In this document: in pieces, positions 11,341-24,029 of the stretch
How positions within the stretch are numbered: position 1 is the stretch's first letter
Layout: each line of letters opens with the position of its first letter
Assembly: GCF_964340395.1 (NCBI RefSeq)
Contig: NC_135551.1
Coordinates: 2,779,001 to 2,843,000 of the forward strand
Direction of reading: 5' to 3'
Source: Glandiceps talaboti
Taxonomy: Eukaryota > Hemichordata > Enteropneusta > Spengelidae
DNA: 64,000 nt
Program-made: the position numbers and the translations under genes
Notes under the pieces: generated by a model
Database searches by the model: none
The model's input: only the letters and a program-made list of their open reading frames with translations
Told to the model about the DNA's origin: nothing

Positions 11341-12924
11341 GTACGTGTACGTTACAGAATGACTGGTACAGTGATGTCAATGAATGTCTTCAACATTTGT
11401 GCAGAAGTCACCAAAGTATTAATGTAAGAATATCTAGTTAATCGATTCATTTTTTCTTGTTCAGCACATATTCAAGTCTTTATTCAGACGTGAGGTATAT
11501 TTGTTTACTTGATAAATGTAGTAAGAACAGTTTGAATTCTAAAGGTACTAGCATTAATATTCCATTTTATGTTAGCTCAGAAGAAAAAACAATTATACAT
11601 TTGCATGTACCAAAATAAAATGACACTGCCAAACATGGTTTGTACTTTTGACTTCCTTTATCAGGACGTATCTGGACTTTATATGCGTATAAAGATACTT
11701 CTGTGTGTCCCACTTGGATGTAGCACAGGGGCGGGTCAGTGTCTCAATGAAATTATATTTTCATTTACCAAAGCAATCAGTTCACGTGACACGTTTGATT
11801 GACAGTTGCCATTGGTATATATTGTTGGATTGATAGTTATATGTTTACTCGAGTGTGCTATCTTCATAAAAATCGTCATAAACACTTCTAAATTAAATCC
11901 TCCTCACATAAAGAAAGAAGCGACCAAAAATTTGACTGCTCATATCGTAATTGAATCCCGAGAAATCAACTGGCTTATGAAGCTTTCAACAGTTAATAAA
12001 CTAGTTGTCTTGCCATTTCTTGCCCTAATATGTGGATAATGTTGTTCCACCTATTTTAGACAGAGAGTATATCTGGCCTGAATTACATTTCCGCGCAAAT
12101 GCAAACCGAGGGAACGAACAGCACTTAGGGAAGGGGTGGGGCTGATGAGAAAATATTTTGTACAAATTGTTTCCCAGTTCCCTCTTCCCTTCAAGCTCAC
12201 AAAAAAACGCTGTCGCTGATATTCATTTGTGCAGTTATATGGCATACTTCCCGTATTCTGGAGATGTGCAAATGTATGATACACTAGTATAAAATAACAG
12301 TGGTAATCGACTTCAGTGTTCATACATAATAAGAGATTTCTTTATAAGTGTGGGATTTGCAAGGAGAGGTTGGATCGTAATCTATATTTGGAGATACTTA
12401 GCCAACCCCATTCAATTGTGGTTTGGCGCAGGAACAGCATACCTTGATCACCCATGGGGAGTATTCTGGAATAGGGTTCAATCATTTGGTAACCTTGCCA
12501 AAATAAACCACAGGCTAGCATTGAAAGGGTTCTGGAAAATTCATTAAACGGAATAATTTTTAACCGACACAATATGCACATTATGCAAGTTTTTCGATTT
12601 GCCAATCCCCTCTCAGCGCAACGGAGGATGTTTTTAGACATGGTATTTTTTACAAGTGTGTAAGTAATGTTTATGATAGTCCATATATGCTTTTCAAGTT
12701 ACATTTTAAAGTTCCACAGATGCCGGATCGGAGAACTAGAAAGTTTACAAACCTGATGCCAGTAAATTTAATGCTTTTAAACACTGTGCCGTTCACAGAT
12801 GTACATGTATAACAACGTATAGTGGTCTTTGTTGTAGTATTTTGAATATTGACTTTAATTTATCAAATTTAATTGTCCACCTGACAATATTGATTTTATA
12901 TATTTGCCTCATAATGTATTTTAG
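11341..12924. other. Gene-free stretch
   Basis: No ORF with recognisable homology and no clear repeat. Short ORFs at 11.57-12.55 kb on both strands have no domain signature. Confidence 0.5.
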
Positions 12925-13386
12925 ATATAGTATTTTATTTGCCACAAACTCAAAATCATATCAACATAACAAGAGAGAAAGTACAAAAGACAGTGGAATA
13001 AATATTACAATTAAACTGATGGATGAATACAGAGTTTATGGCTGGACCACAGAAATAGTTTGAAACAAACTAGTCAAGTTTGTGGCCCATACTACAATTG
13101 ATTAAACAAATAAAATAATCAAAGCAAAAACAAAAACAAATTTGAAATTAAAACAAAAACAAACAAAAAACAAACAAAACAAAACGCGTTCTCATAAAAA
13201 AAAAATTTATAACAACTGGCATTAAATGCAATGTAAGGTATAAAAAGCTGAATTAATTTTGTAACAAATACTGTTTTAACTGAGATTTATAAGTAGTCCT
13301 GGATTGTATTTTTTTCAATTCTTCAGGTAAGGAGTTCCAATGTTTTGCAGCTGCATACTGAAAATTGTGTTGCGTCAAAGTAAGAT

Positions 13387-15000
13387 TTACTTTTGGAATG
13401 TAAAAGTTATCTCTCGTTGGATCCGAGTGTGATACGTATTTGGTGGTGTGTTGAAATAGTCGTTAACTGTTTGCGGGAAGTGACCGGCCCTCAAATAAAA
13501 AATAAATAAAGAAGTATTAAATTTGCATTGCTGGTGGACACTTAGAATTCCTAGTTGCTGAAAAAGAGGGGAGGAGGGAGCACCAATATTTGAAAAAGTT
13601 AAAAAGCGAATAACTTTCTTTTGAAGGTTTAAGATAGGCTTGAGAAATGTATTGTATGTATTGCCCCATATCTCTATACAATATGAGATATGGGGCAAGA
13701 TCATAGAGTTATACAACAGAAGAAGAGTAGATTTAGGTACGTAATAGCGAATTTTGGAAATTATGCCATTAATTGGAGAAATTGCTTTCCTAACTTTTTC
13801 AATGTGTGATGTCCAAAGCATATTTTGATCTAAACACACGCCAAGATAATTGGTTGACGTTACTTGTGAAATTTGTGAGCGATTGATGCCCAGACTTCCC
13901 TCCGTTTTCACCAATCTTTGCGAAGTCTTAATAATCATGAAATTCGTTTTTTCTACATTGATAGTGAGCCTATTGGCGTCGCACCAGTCACAGACTTTCC
14001 TGAAGTCGAAATGGAGTTGATCAAGCTGAATTATATTTGAGGGATTGTTGATAAATTGAAACAAGTTTGTGTCGTCGGCAAATAATCGAAATTCAAATGC
14101 ATCAGTAGCGTTCACAATATCATTGATGTAAATCAGAAAGAGAAGGGGGCCTAAAATTGAGCCTTGTGGTACTCCACATTGTATTTCGCTATATGGCGAG
14201 GTAACATTATTTATACAGACACACTGCTTACGCTGGGAGAGATAACTTTTAAACCAAAGTAAAGGCAAGCCTCTGACACCATAGTGACTCAGTTTCTGTA
14301 GAAGAATACTATGGTCTATTGTGTCAAAGGCTTTCCGCAAACCAATGAATATACCACATGTCAGATATCCATTGTCCAGCTTATTAGCAATACCAGTGAT
14401 CAGGTCAACCAGGGCAAGCTTAGTACTGTGTTTTTTCCTGAAACCAAACTGAGTTTTGATGAGGATGTTGTATTTTTCAAAATATATAACAAGTTGATGA
14501 TTGACAATAGATTCAAACACTTTACTGATTACGGGCAAAATTGAAATGGGGCGATAATTGCCAACATCGCATGGCGAACCTTTTTTATAAATAGGTATTA
14601 CCTTGGCAATCTTAAGTAGACTTGGAAAAATACCATTGTTGAGAGAACAGTTAATTATATGTGTGAGAGGGCATGCAATAATGTGAGCAGCGTGTATAAC
14701 TAAGAGGGGATTAATTGTGTCCTGACCGGTAGCTTTGCGGGGATCAAGCTTGAATATTTCTCCAAGGACGTCTTCTTCAGACACGGGGTGAAAGAAAAAG
14801 GAGTTGAGGTAGTTCCCATCCAGGTATTGTCTAAAGTCTTTGTTGCTTGTAATCTTTTGAGCAAGATTGGGCCCAATACCAGTGAAATAATTATTGAATT
14901 CTTGAGCAATATCTCTTGTATCTGTTAAGCATGTGTTTCCAGGGTTGTTTGTAGTTAATTTATCGGGAGAACATTTTGTATGTTTTGTTCAACATCTCTT
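13387..15000 (-). pseudogene. LINE reverse transcriptase (degenerate)
   Basis: Motifs in order: YKKGSPCDVGNYRPISILP (finger region), TQFGFRKKHSTKLALVD, FIGLRKAFDTIDH (motif A), CGVPQGSILGPLLFLIYIND (motif B), FRLFADDTNLF (motif C, with the FADD pair intact), then a thumb region and a C-terminal tail with LYNSMILPHISYCIEIWG. The frame is open upstream of 14784 to about 14985, where it breaks. In motif A the family's FxDLxKAFD reads FIGLRKAFD, so the first metal-binding Asp is Gly. Confidence 0.9.
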
Positions 15001-15154
15001 TAATAATAAGCCAAGTTTTGTTGGTGTTGCCAGAGGCATTTGAAATTTTATTGGTGTAGTAGTTTTTCTTAGCCAACCTAAGGAGCTTCGTCAATGTATT
15101 CCTGTACCTAGTATACTTATTTTTAATTTGGTTATTCCTTGGGTGATTTTTCAT
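14960..15154 (-). pseudogene. LINE linker between endonuclease and RT, out of frame
   Basis: Encodes the basic linker with KLLRLAKKNYYTNKISNASG and KTWLIIKEMLN, typical of the stretch before the RT in this kind of LINE. It is in a different frame from both neighbours, with the junction to the RT frame near 14985. Confidence 0.75.
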
Positions 15155-15359
15155 TTTCGAGAAAAGTTTATGTTTTGTATGTATGGATGTAAATAAGCCC
15201 TTTGTGATCTAGGGTCTTTTAATTGACTTTTGTGTTCTTGTAAATGTTTTTATTCGAAGATGTCTTCTGATAACAGTATGAAATAAATCATTAAAAATAT
15301 TGTATGCTTCAGACGGATCTTCGCACATGTGGACTGGTTGCCAGGATACATTGCTTAGG

Positions 15360-16271
15360 TCAGCTAAGAAGCCCTCTTTGTTGTAATTCCTGAAATCGTA
15401 GGTGTGTGTGTTTTGGTACTGTTTTCAAAAACGTGATGCAGACTTTTAATAATGCCGAAAATTGGATAGTGGTCTGAAATGTCTGTTTCAATTGTACCGG
15501 ACTCAATAAAGTGGTCAGTAATATTTGTGAGGTGTTAGTAACTCTGGTAGGGGTGTTAATTAATTGTGTCATATTGTATGTATTCAGGAGAGTATTGTAA
15601 TGAGTAACGGGTGGGCTATCTAAAGATGTGTCAATATTCATATCGCCAAGGAGAATACAATCACGCCCGTTCACTGACACCTGATCAAGGCATGCTTCTA
15701 AACTGTCAATGAATTCATTAAAAGGTGTGTTGGGTCTTCTGTAGATAACGCCTATAACAATCTTTTTGTTGTTGATCATAGTTTCCCCAAAGATGGATTC
15801 GCAGTGATTAATTTTACATGTGTTAATGCGAGAGAAGGACAACGAGTTGTGAAAATACAGAGCGACTCCACCACCTTGTGAGGCTTCACGATTACAAGTA
15901 ACGAAAGTATAGGAAGGCAAATCATAAAGACAGCAATTTGAATCGGGATGTAACCATGTTTCCGTTAGAGCTATAAAAAGAAAATTTTGATCTAACATGC
16001 TTAGAAAGTTAACAAAGCTATCAAAGTTTTTTGTAAGGGATCTGACATTGCAATGTAGGAAAGAACATGAACTGTTTAAAAGATTTCTATCAGAATTGAA
16101 CTGGTTGACTGTGCAAGACTTACAGCTGTATTTGCCTATGACTTCTTCGTTCATCATGAAATGACTGACATACTTAGAGAATAAGTAATCGAAAAATGTG
16201 TTTTTAATGTGCATTAAGTTAGTTTTGTTTGTTTGATATGCTTGTGTGTTTTGTATTCTTGAATTTTTCAT
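15360..16271 (-). pseudogene. LINE apurinic-type endonuclease (frameshifted)
   Basis: Shows the family's landmarks: FLHCNVRSL, LFIALTETWL (catalytic Glu), GGGVALYFHNSLSF, VIGVIYRRPNTPF and CILLGDMNID (Asp, Asn). The C-terminal SDHYP motif is present at about 15447-15476 but in another frame, so a frameshift lies near 15.5 kb. The N-terminal ~60 residues preceding the domain are unassigned. Confidence 0.88.
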
Positions 16272-16785
16272 TTTAGGAGCCTGTAAATGGGACTTGCCGG
16301 CCTTCCGTGAAATAAATAAATAAACTGTATGTCAACGAGTTGAGTAATTGGTAACAAAATACAACACCTTATTATTCCAAGACAATAGCCCCCGTCACCA
16401 CGTCCTGGTTTTCACATAATTTTATACATTCCACTTTCATTCAAACGGGGGTCGACACATACATTCATAATTCATCAACAATACCGGTGCTTATCCGTCA
16501 TTGCACGCATTTAGCGAGGAACGCTAGTCTATACCTTCATTACACAGTGTTCACCCCTGTGCACGTTACATAAGTTTGTATTCCTGTAAAATAAAAGAAT
16601 GTGGAGAAATCAACTCCAGACTTTTGATTGGTTGTTTGTCAAATGTAACACGTGTACTCCCTGTCAAGTGATTGACCAATTTGAAACAAACAACACCTAA
16701 CTAGTCTTACAAACACAATAGTTTTCCCTGCCACCACCTTTAAAGTGCACCTGGAGGGGTAGAGGAAAATTTTGATCCTCTAGGT

Positions 16786-16896
16786 CTGATTGGTTCATGG
16801 TTCTCGACAGGAATCTAACATCTTGGGTTGGGTATATAAATGACGCGTGATACACTTTCAAACTGTCTTTGCGACTCCAGCAAACGATAAACAAAG
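16786..16896 (+). promoter_or_regulatory. Candidate TATA/CCAAT promoter
   Basis: TATATAAA at 16833-16840 lies 57 bases before an ATG with good context (AAAGATGG) at 16897. Inverted CCAAT boxes (GATTGG) occur at about 16790 and 16627. Spacing fits a polymerase II start near 16860-16870. Sequence-only inference. Confidence 0.4.
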
Positions 16897-17538
16897 ATGG
16901 ATACTGGTATTGTGCTGCTCACCCTGGTCTATGTCGTCATAGTATATGTCCGAAGCCTTGTACTGCTGAGAGTGGATGATAGAAGAATATTCCGATGTTT
17001 GGTATGGGTCCTGGATGCTGTATGCTGTCTACTTCGCTCACTGGTCGAAAAGAGGAAGTTGGAAGGAAAAATTGCAATGTGTATCACCGTATGGATGCTG
17101 TGTTTGCTTCAGATGTTTGTTCGCCGTACAATAGAGACTGTTCGAGAATGGAAGTCAATGGTTTGCGTATTGGTTCGTCAATTTATCATGGTTTGGTCCC
17201 TGCGAGAACGTCGAAGGATGGTATATGAGATAAGTCGGTTTGCTATGTTTGTTCTTTCTGCTGCATTTGGGCCCGTTGTATGGGAATGGGGGCCATGGTG
17301 GCAATTTCGGCGCGGTACCTTTTTTGGCGGGAAGGTGGCGGCCCGGGTTGACAGGTTAGGATTTAGACGGTTTTGTCAGGAGGAAAGTTTGTCATTGGTT
17401 GTTCAAGTGGCACAGACTGTAATATTCCCCATTTTCGAAAACATTAAGAACGCAAAATACAAATACAAAATACATATCAAAATTTATCTACGAATAAAAA
17501 ATACAAATCAAAATTTATCGACAAACAAATTTGAATAG
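16897..17538 (+). CDS. Hypothetical 213-residue multi-pass hydrophobic protein
   Basis: I do not recognise this protein. It starts MDTGIVLLTLVYVVIVYVRS, a possible signal-anchor. It then alternates hydrophobic stretches (CLVWVLDAVCCLL, AMCITVWMLCLLQMF, MVCVLVRQFIMVW, FAMFVLSAAFGPVV) with Arg/Lys-rich spacers, consistent with four or five membrane helices. The last ~35 residues are low-complexity Lys/Asn/Ile coded by AT-rich DNA and may be intron or non-coding: a possible donor (ACAG|GTTAGG) lies at about 17350. It sits behind a TATA-type promoter. A second open frame (16995-17228) overlaps. Could equally be a chance ORF or part of an unrecognised element. Confidence 0.3.
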   Translation: MDTGIVLLTLVYVVIVYVRSLVLLRVDDRRIFRCLVWVLDAVCCLLRSLVEKRKLEGKIAMCITVWMLCLLQMFVRRTIETVREWKSMVCVLVRQFIMVWSLRERRRMVYEISRFAMFVLSAAFGPVVWEWGPWWQFRRGTFFGGKVAARVDRLGFRRFCQEESLSLVVQVAQTVIFPIFENIKNAKYKYKIHIKIYLRIKNTNQNLSTNKFE

Positions 17539-17741
17539 ATACGTCATACATAGTCATGTACACAAAGTTGTTCTCGGGTACCCAGATTCCTATAAATTCA
17601 GCCACCTCCGGTATACACATTTCTTTCACAACCGAAACAATTGTATTTTGCCATGTTCAAATGAAAAATCATTGATGTTTATATTAGACTATTTACGAAA
17701 CACAAACTTGAAAACCATAATTGCCTATAACCACAGAAAAC

Positions 17742-17985
17742 CACTTCTATTTAGGGTCCCATACTAAAGTTACCCCAAAACTAGTAAACCAAATGTAAAC
17801 TTAAAATAGGTTGTTCCTGGAAATACAGACTGTGCCACTTCTAATTAGGGTTCCCATTCTAAAATTAACAACTTTCGCAAAAACTAGTTAACTAAATGTA
17901 AACTTAAAATAGATTGTTTCTAGAAATACTGACTGTGCCACTTCTAATTAGGGTTAAAGTTTTCGCAAAATCTAGTTAGTTAGTT
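17742..17985 (+). repeat. Imperfect ~120-bp tandem repeat
   Basis: About 2.3 copies of a unit with CCACTTCTAATTAGGGT, AACTAAATGTAAACTTAAAA and GAAATACTGACTGTG. Confidence 0.6.
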
Positions 17986-18349
17986 TTTTTTCAAGAAATA
18001 CAAAGTTGAATCGAAATATTTGTTTCATTAAAATGCTAATCATACAAAATTAAAACCCGTGTATTTTGCTCTGCAGCGCATATTTTTTTCATTCATGTTA
18101 CAAATTTAAGAGTTATTTCCGTAAAGACATTCTTCTTTGAAGATGATGAAAAAGATAAGTTTGTTTACAATATTACAAATATAGCTAATAACCACATAAC
18201 AACCAACAATGTGTATCAAATTTATTTTTCGTTTTGTGATGGTCAGAACATTCATAAATTACAATACAAAATAATGTCACCGCTTCAGTTATACCCATGG
18301 TATAGTGATCAAATATATGTGTCTCAAAACCAAATTAAGGCTTATGATC

Positions 18350-21335
18350 TCATCTTTTTGGTCAAAGATCTATCATTAGATTAAGATGTATTCTTGATGT
18401 GTTTATCTCATCAGTGATATTCAAATTAGGGCTTAAAAGACTAAAAATAAAGGAAAGTCTATAACAAGATGATCCAATCAGTAATATGCAAATTTGTGCC
18501 TAATATGTCTTTTTGGTCAAAAATCTATCATTAGATTAAGATGTACTCTTGATGTGTTTATCTCATCAGTGATATGCAAATTAGGGCTAAAAACACTAAA
18601 ACTAAATGTCTATATTTATAAAAAGTCTATAACAAGATGATCTAATCAGTAATATGCAAATTAGTGCCTAAAAATGTGTCTTTTTGGTCAAAAGTCTATC
18701 ATGAGATTAATATGCATTCTGGATGTGTTTATCTCATCAGTGATATGCAAATTAGGGCTAAGAAGGCTAAAAATAAAAGAAAGTCTATAACAAGATGATC
18801 CAATCAGTAATATGCAAATTAGTGCCTAATAATATGTCTTTTTGATCAAAAGTCTATCATTAGATTAAGATTTTATATAGTATTTTATTTGCCACAAACT
18901 CAAAATCATATCAACATAACAAGAGAGAAAGTAAAAAAGACAGTGGAATAAATATTACACATAAACTGATGGATGAATACAGAGTTTATGGCTGGACCAC
19001 AAATATAGTTTGAAACAAACTAGTCAAGTTTGTGGCCCATACTACAATTGATTAAACAAAATAATCAAAGCAAAAACAAAAACAAATTTGAAATTAAAAC
19101 AAAAACAAACAAAAAACAAACAAAACAAAACGCGTTCTCATCAAAAAATTTATAACAACTGGCATTAAATGCAACGTAAGGTAGAAAAAGCTGAATTAAT
19201 TTTGTAACAAATACTGTTTTAACTGAGATTTAAAAGTAGTCCTGGATTGTATTTTTTTCAATTCTTCAGGTAAGGAGTTCCAATGTTTTGCAGCTGCATA
19301 CTAAAAATTGTGTTGCGTCAAAGTAAGATTTACTTTTGGAATGTAAAAGTTATCTCTCGTTGTATTCCGAGTGTGATACGTATTTGGTGGTGTGTTGAAA
19401 TAGTCGTTAACTGTTTGCGGGAAGTGACCGGCCCTCAAATCAAAAATAAATAAAGAAGTATTAAATTTATAATAAGATGTATTCTTGATGTGTTTATCTC
19501 ATCAGTGATATGCAAATTTGGGCTAAAAAGACTAACAATAAAATAGTCTATAACAAGATGATCCAATCAGTAATATGCAAATTAGTGCCTAATAATGAGT
19601 CTTTTTGATCAAAAATCTATCATTAAATTAAGATGTATTCTTGATGTGTTTATCTCATCAGTGATATGCAAATTAGGGCTAAAAAGACTAACAATAAAAT
19701 AGTCTATAACAAGATGATCCAATCAGTAATATGCAAATTAGTGCCTAATAATGTGTCTTTTTGGTCAAAAGTCTATCATTAGATTAAGATGTATTCTTGA
19801 TGTGTTTATCTCATCACTGATATGCAAATTAGGGCTAAAAAGACTAAAAATAAATTAGTCTATAACAAGATGATCCAATCAGTAATATGCAAATTAGTGC
19901 CTAATAATATGTCTTTTTGGTCAAAATTCTATCATTAGATTCAGATGTATTCTTGATGTGTTTATCTCATCACTTATATGCAAATTAGGGCTAAAAAGAC
20001 TAAAACTAAAAGTCTATATTTACAAAAAGTCTATAACAAGATGATCCAATCAGTAATATGCAAATTAGTGCCTAATAATGAGTCTTTTTGATCAAAAGTC
20101 TATCATTAGATTAAGATGTATTCTTGATGTGTTTATCTCATCAGTGATATGCAAATTAGGGCTAAAAAGACTAACAATAAAATAGTCTATAACAAGATGA
20201 TCCAATCAGTAATATGCAAATTAGTGCCTAATAATGAGTCTTTTTGATCAAAAATCTATCATTAGATTAAGATGTATTCTTGATGTGTTTATCTCATCAG
20301 TGATATGCAAATTAGGGCTAAAAAGACTAACAATAAAATAGTCTATAACAAGATGATCCAATCAGTAATATGCAAATTAGTGCCTAATAACGTGTCTTTT
20401 TGGTCAAAAGTCTATCATTAGATTAAGATGTATTCTTGATGTGTTTATCTCATCACTGATATGCAAATTAGGGCTAAAAAGACTCAAACTAAAAGAAAGT
20501 CTATAACAAGATGATCCAATCAGTAATATGCAAATTAGTGTCTAATAATGTGTCTTTTTGGTCAAAAGTCTATCATTAGATTAAGATGTACTCTTGATGT
20601 GTTTATCTCATCAGTGATATGCAAATTAGGGCTAAAAAGACTCAAACTAAAAGAAAGTCTATAACAAGATGATCCAATCAGTAATATGCAAATTAGTGCC
20701 TAATAATATGTCTTTTTGGTCAAAATTCTATCATTAGATTAAGATGTAATTTTGATGTGTTTATCTCATTAGTGATATGCAAATTAGGGCTACAAAGACT
20801 AAAACTAAAAGTCTATATTTATAAAGTCTATAACAAGATGATCCAATCAGTAATATGCAAATTAGTGCCTAATAACGTGTCTTTTTGGTCAAAATTCTAT
20901 CATTAGATTAAGATGTATTCTTGATGTGTTTATCTCATCACTGATATGCAAATTAGGGCTAAAAAGACTCAAACTAAAAGAAAGTCTATAACAAGATGAT
21001 CCAATCAGTAATATGCAAATTAGTGTCTAATAATGTGTCTTTTTGGTCAAAAGTCTATCATTAGATTAAGATGTACTCTTGATGTGTTTATCTCATCAGT
21101 GATATGCAAATTAGGGCTATAAAGACTAAAACTAAGTCTATATTTACAAAAGGTCTATAACACGATCCAATCAGTGATATGTAAATTATGATCTAAAAAT
21201 GTCTTTTTGGTTGTCTATAATTAGATTAAGATGTATTCTTGATATGATAATTTCATCAGTGATATGCAAATTAGGGCTAAAAAGACTACAACTAAAAATC
21301 TGTAATTACAAAAAGTCTATAACATGATGATCCCC
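18350..21335 (+). repeat. AT-rich satellite, ~156-bp dimeric unit with ATGCAAAT octamers
   Basis: About 15-17 units, each with two related halves: ATCAGTGATATGCAAATTAG then GGGCT, and ATCAGTAATATGCAAATTAG then TGCCT. By eye there are about 27 exact ATGCAAAT octamers. Its sequence matches, in reverse complement, internal segments of dispersed elements at 40.2-40.4 and 57.4-57.7 kb. Interrupted at 18873-19468 by a LINE fragment. Confidence 0.85.
18873..19468 (-). mobile_element. 5'-truncated LINE 3' end inserted in the satellite
   Basis: Nearly identical to 12925-13515 of the LINE above (ATAGTATTTTATTTGCCACA start; GTGACCGGCCCTCAAAT near the end). Flanked by satellite sequence, with TAAGAT on both sides as a possible target-site duplication. 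Shows that the LINE family moved after the satellite formed. Confidence 0.85.
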
Positions 21336-21339
21336 GAGC

Positions 21340-24029
21340 ACTGAGCAAGGACCATTAGTTTTTCACCATTAGAGTAGTTTTTGTTACATGGGAGGAGTTT
21401 TAAAAAAAAGTTTTTATAAGAGAACTACTGTCTCCCTCATTAACCTCTGTTAAAAATAAATAAAATAAAAGCTGTAAAAATATAACTGGTGTAAACCAAA
21501 ATGCTCCTGTAGGTTACAATTGGTTTTGCTAAATTAAAACTGAATCATAAAAGTTTGATTCAATATTTATCAATTGAAATTTTGAACAAAAATATTATGG
21601 TTTACCACACTTGTGTTTCTCTCTCAATCAGAGATCACAATGTTTAGAAAAGGGAATAGAATTCATCCAGCAAAAGCACTTTTAGTCCCCCAAAGTGAGT
21701 GACTATTACAATGGGCTCAGACTTCCAATATCTGATTTCTTTCAAAACTGGCACAAAGGTGACATGTCATTCGGAAAATATGCCATATTTGTCTTCAAAA
21801 ATCAATATTTTCTGCATAATTAATAATAAAACAAGCTTTATTTTGAAACCTGGCCTTGAGCTCCCATGGACTATATGGGGAAGGTCTGCTGTAAAGTCTG
21901 TATGCATATGTCATAAGGTACATGTACATGTATGATATAGGGTATATACTTTTCTAGGCGAGAAGATTTTGGATAACCCTGCCCATCTAGACTGGTTGAT
22001 TTTATTTTAATTGTAGTTCAAAATATTGATATATTTTTCAAAATAATTCTTACAATTGCTAAAAGTAAGATTTCATTTCTCAAAAAATTAATTATTTTTG
22101 ATCAGTTTTTAGGTATTACATCATATGAACTACCGTCTGCATGTATTATAGACCTGTATAGTATGTATTTTGAGTGATACAGTTGGTATAAGAAAGGGTC
22201 AGGCCATTTTTAGGGTGTGTAGTATGACAACAGTTTGGTTTTTTGGGGTTTCAACATAGCCTCCCTATGTCATTTCACAAAGAGTTGCCCACCTCATCCT
22301 GGGATATATGGTCATGTGAACAAAATTAATGAAAGTGGTTTATTTTGCCAATACTAGTTCAAAGAAGCACACTTTAGATAAATTTTCTTTGCCGGCCCTA
22401 CTATTAAATTCTATCTTAATAACAATAATGATAATAATAATAACTTTAGGGTAATAATAATAACATATAATAAATAATCACTAATAAGTAATAAGTACTA
22501 ATATAATAAATACTAATGTATAATAAATACTAATATATAATAAATACTAATATATAGTAAATAAGCACATAATTAGGCACCAATGACTGTTAATTTCTAA
22601 TTCTCCTTTCATAATTAATTGCACTTAAAGTTGAAATAGTATTGGCATTATGGATTACTCTCATTAAACATGTTCATATGACAGGACAACTCTGTGTGAA
22701 ATGATACTAGGAGGCTTTGCTGGGATCACCAAGCCCTTACTGTTGTCATACTACATACCCAAAAATGGAGACACTTTCTAATACCAACTTTATAGCACAA
22801 AATAGATACTCTGCAGATCTATGATAGATACAGGCGGCAGTTTGTACGATGAAATAGCTAAAAACTGACCAAATTAATTGTCTTTTGGAAAATGAAATCT
22901 CACTTTTAAGAATTTTAATAATGTTTTGAAATTTATAGATTTATTCTAAGCTGCAACTGAAGCAAAATCTATCAGTCCAGCTGAGCAGGGTTTTCCAAAG
23001 TTTTCCAGCCCAGAAAAGTATACAAAAAAACACTGCTTTCCAGCAGACCTTTCCCACCTATGGGAGTTGTGCACCCCCCCCCCCCTCCCATATTACTTCT
23101 GCAAAAAAAATTTAATTCTCTGAGATAGGACAAAAATACACATTTTGATAACACATACAAATTCTACCCACTTTATGCAACTTTAGTCAGTTATTATTTC
23201 ATAATCAATTTAATAGTATAAAAATGTTTTTGCTTGACTTATTCTCATTGGCTTTTCTAACCATTGGGGTCGATTTTTCAGGGAGAAACAGTAGAACAAT
23301 AAAAAATCAATTAATTATACTGTATTTGCAAATTTATACACACAGTTCTTTCTTTATAGTGGTTTCCCAAACTGGGCAAGTTTACCTTCGTCAAGATTTG
23401 ATTTCTTCCTTTCACCCCATTTCATAAAAAAATATTGTCTACAAATTATAACCTTGAAAATTTAATATCAACCATATGGGAGCACTTTGGTAAATGTAAT
23501 TTATATTGAATGTATTTTTTCATTATTTTATTAAATAAAACACAATATATTAACCAAACTGTATTAATACAATTTCCATGCAAGTTTATTTTCAGGAAGC
23601 CAGGCTCGACAAAGATGGACAAATGATGGAAAATGTGAGTCAAAAAACTTTCTTTTTAATATTTAATATGTTTATACATTGAAAGTTAGATTTAGAAACT
23701 TTATTTCTATTTGATTGTCATGTCTGCAATATAAAATAAATTTAGAAAATAATATAATTGCATTGTGAGTGAATACTTCAATTCTTATACTATTTCTTAA
23801 ATTTCTTTCTTTTAGCCTGTGGTGATAAGAAGACCCAAGACTGATCGATGTATTTGATTATTACGATACTGATGTGTATTTTGCATTTATGTATATCTAT
23901 TAAAATGTAATTTATGTATTAAAATGTATTTTTAAGTTATTTTATTAGTAGAACTTTTGGAGGAGTTTAGAAGAACAGAAAAACAGTTTCAGACATCAGC
24001 ACCAAGTAAGTTTTTTGAGTTTTTTTTAG
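21340..24029. other. Gene-free stretch with AT-rich simple repeat
   Basis: TAATAAATACTAATATA-type repeats at about 22415-22565 and a poly-C run near 23073. No ORF with recognisable homology on either strand. Confidence 0.5.

Larger units (their letters stand above)
12925..16330 (-). mobile_element. Non-LTR retrotransposon (LINE), decayed, CR1/Jockey-like
   Basis: Minus-strand order: endonuclease (from 16271), linker, reverse transcriptase (to 13387), then a ~460-bp 3' tail ending near ATAAAATACTATAT at 12925. The right end of the tail was set by comparison with the second copy at 18.87 kb. There is no long poly-A. Several frameshifts separate the domains and one catalytic residue is lost, so it cannot be autonomous. 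No ORF1 is visible; the 5' limit near 16.33 kb is approximate. The superfamily assignment is inferred from APE-type endonuclease plus RT order. Confidence 0.85.
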
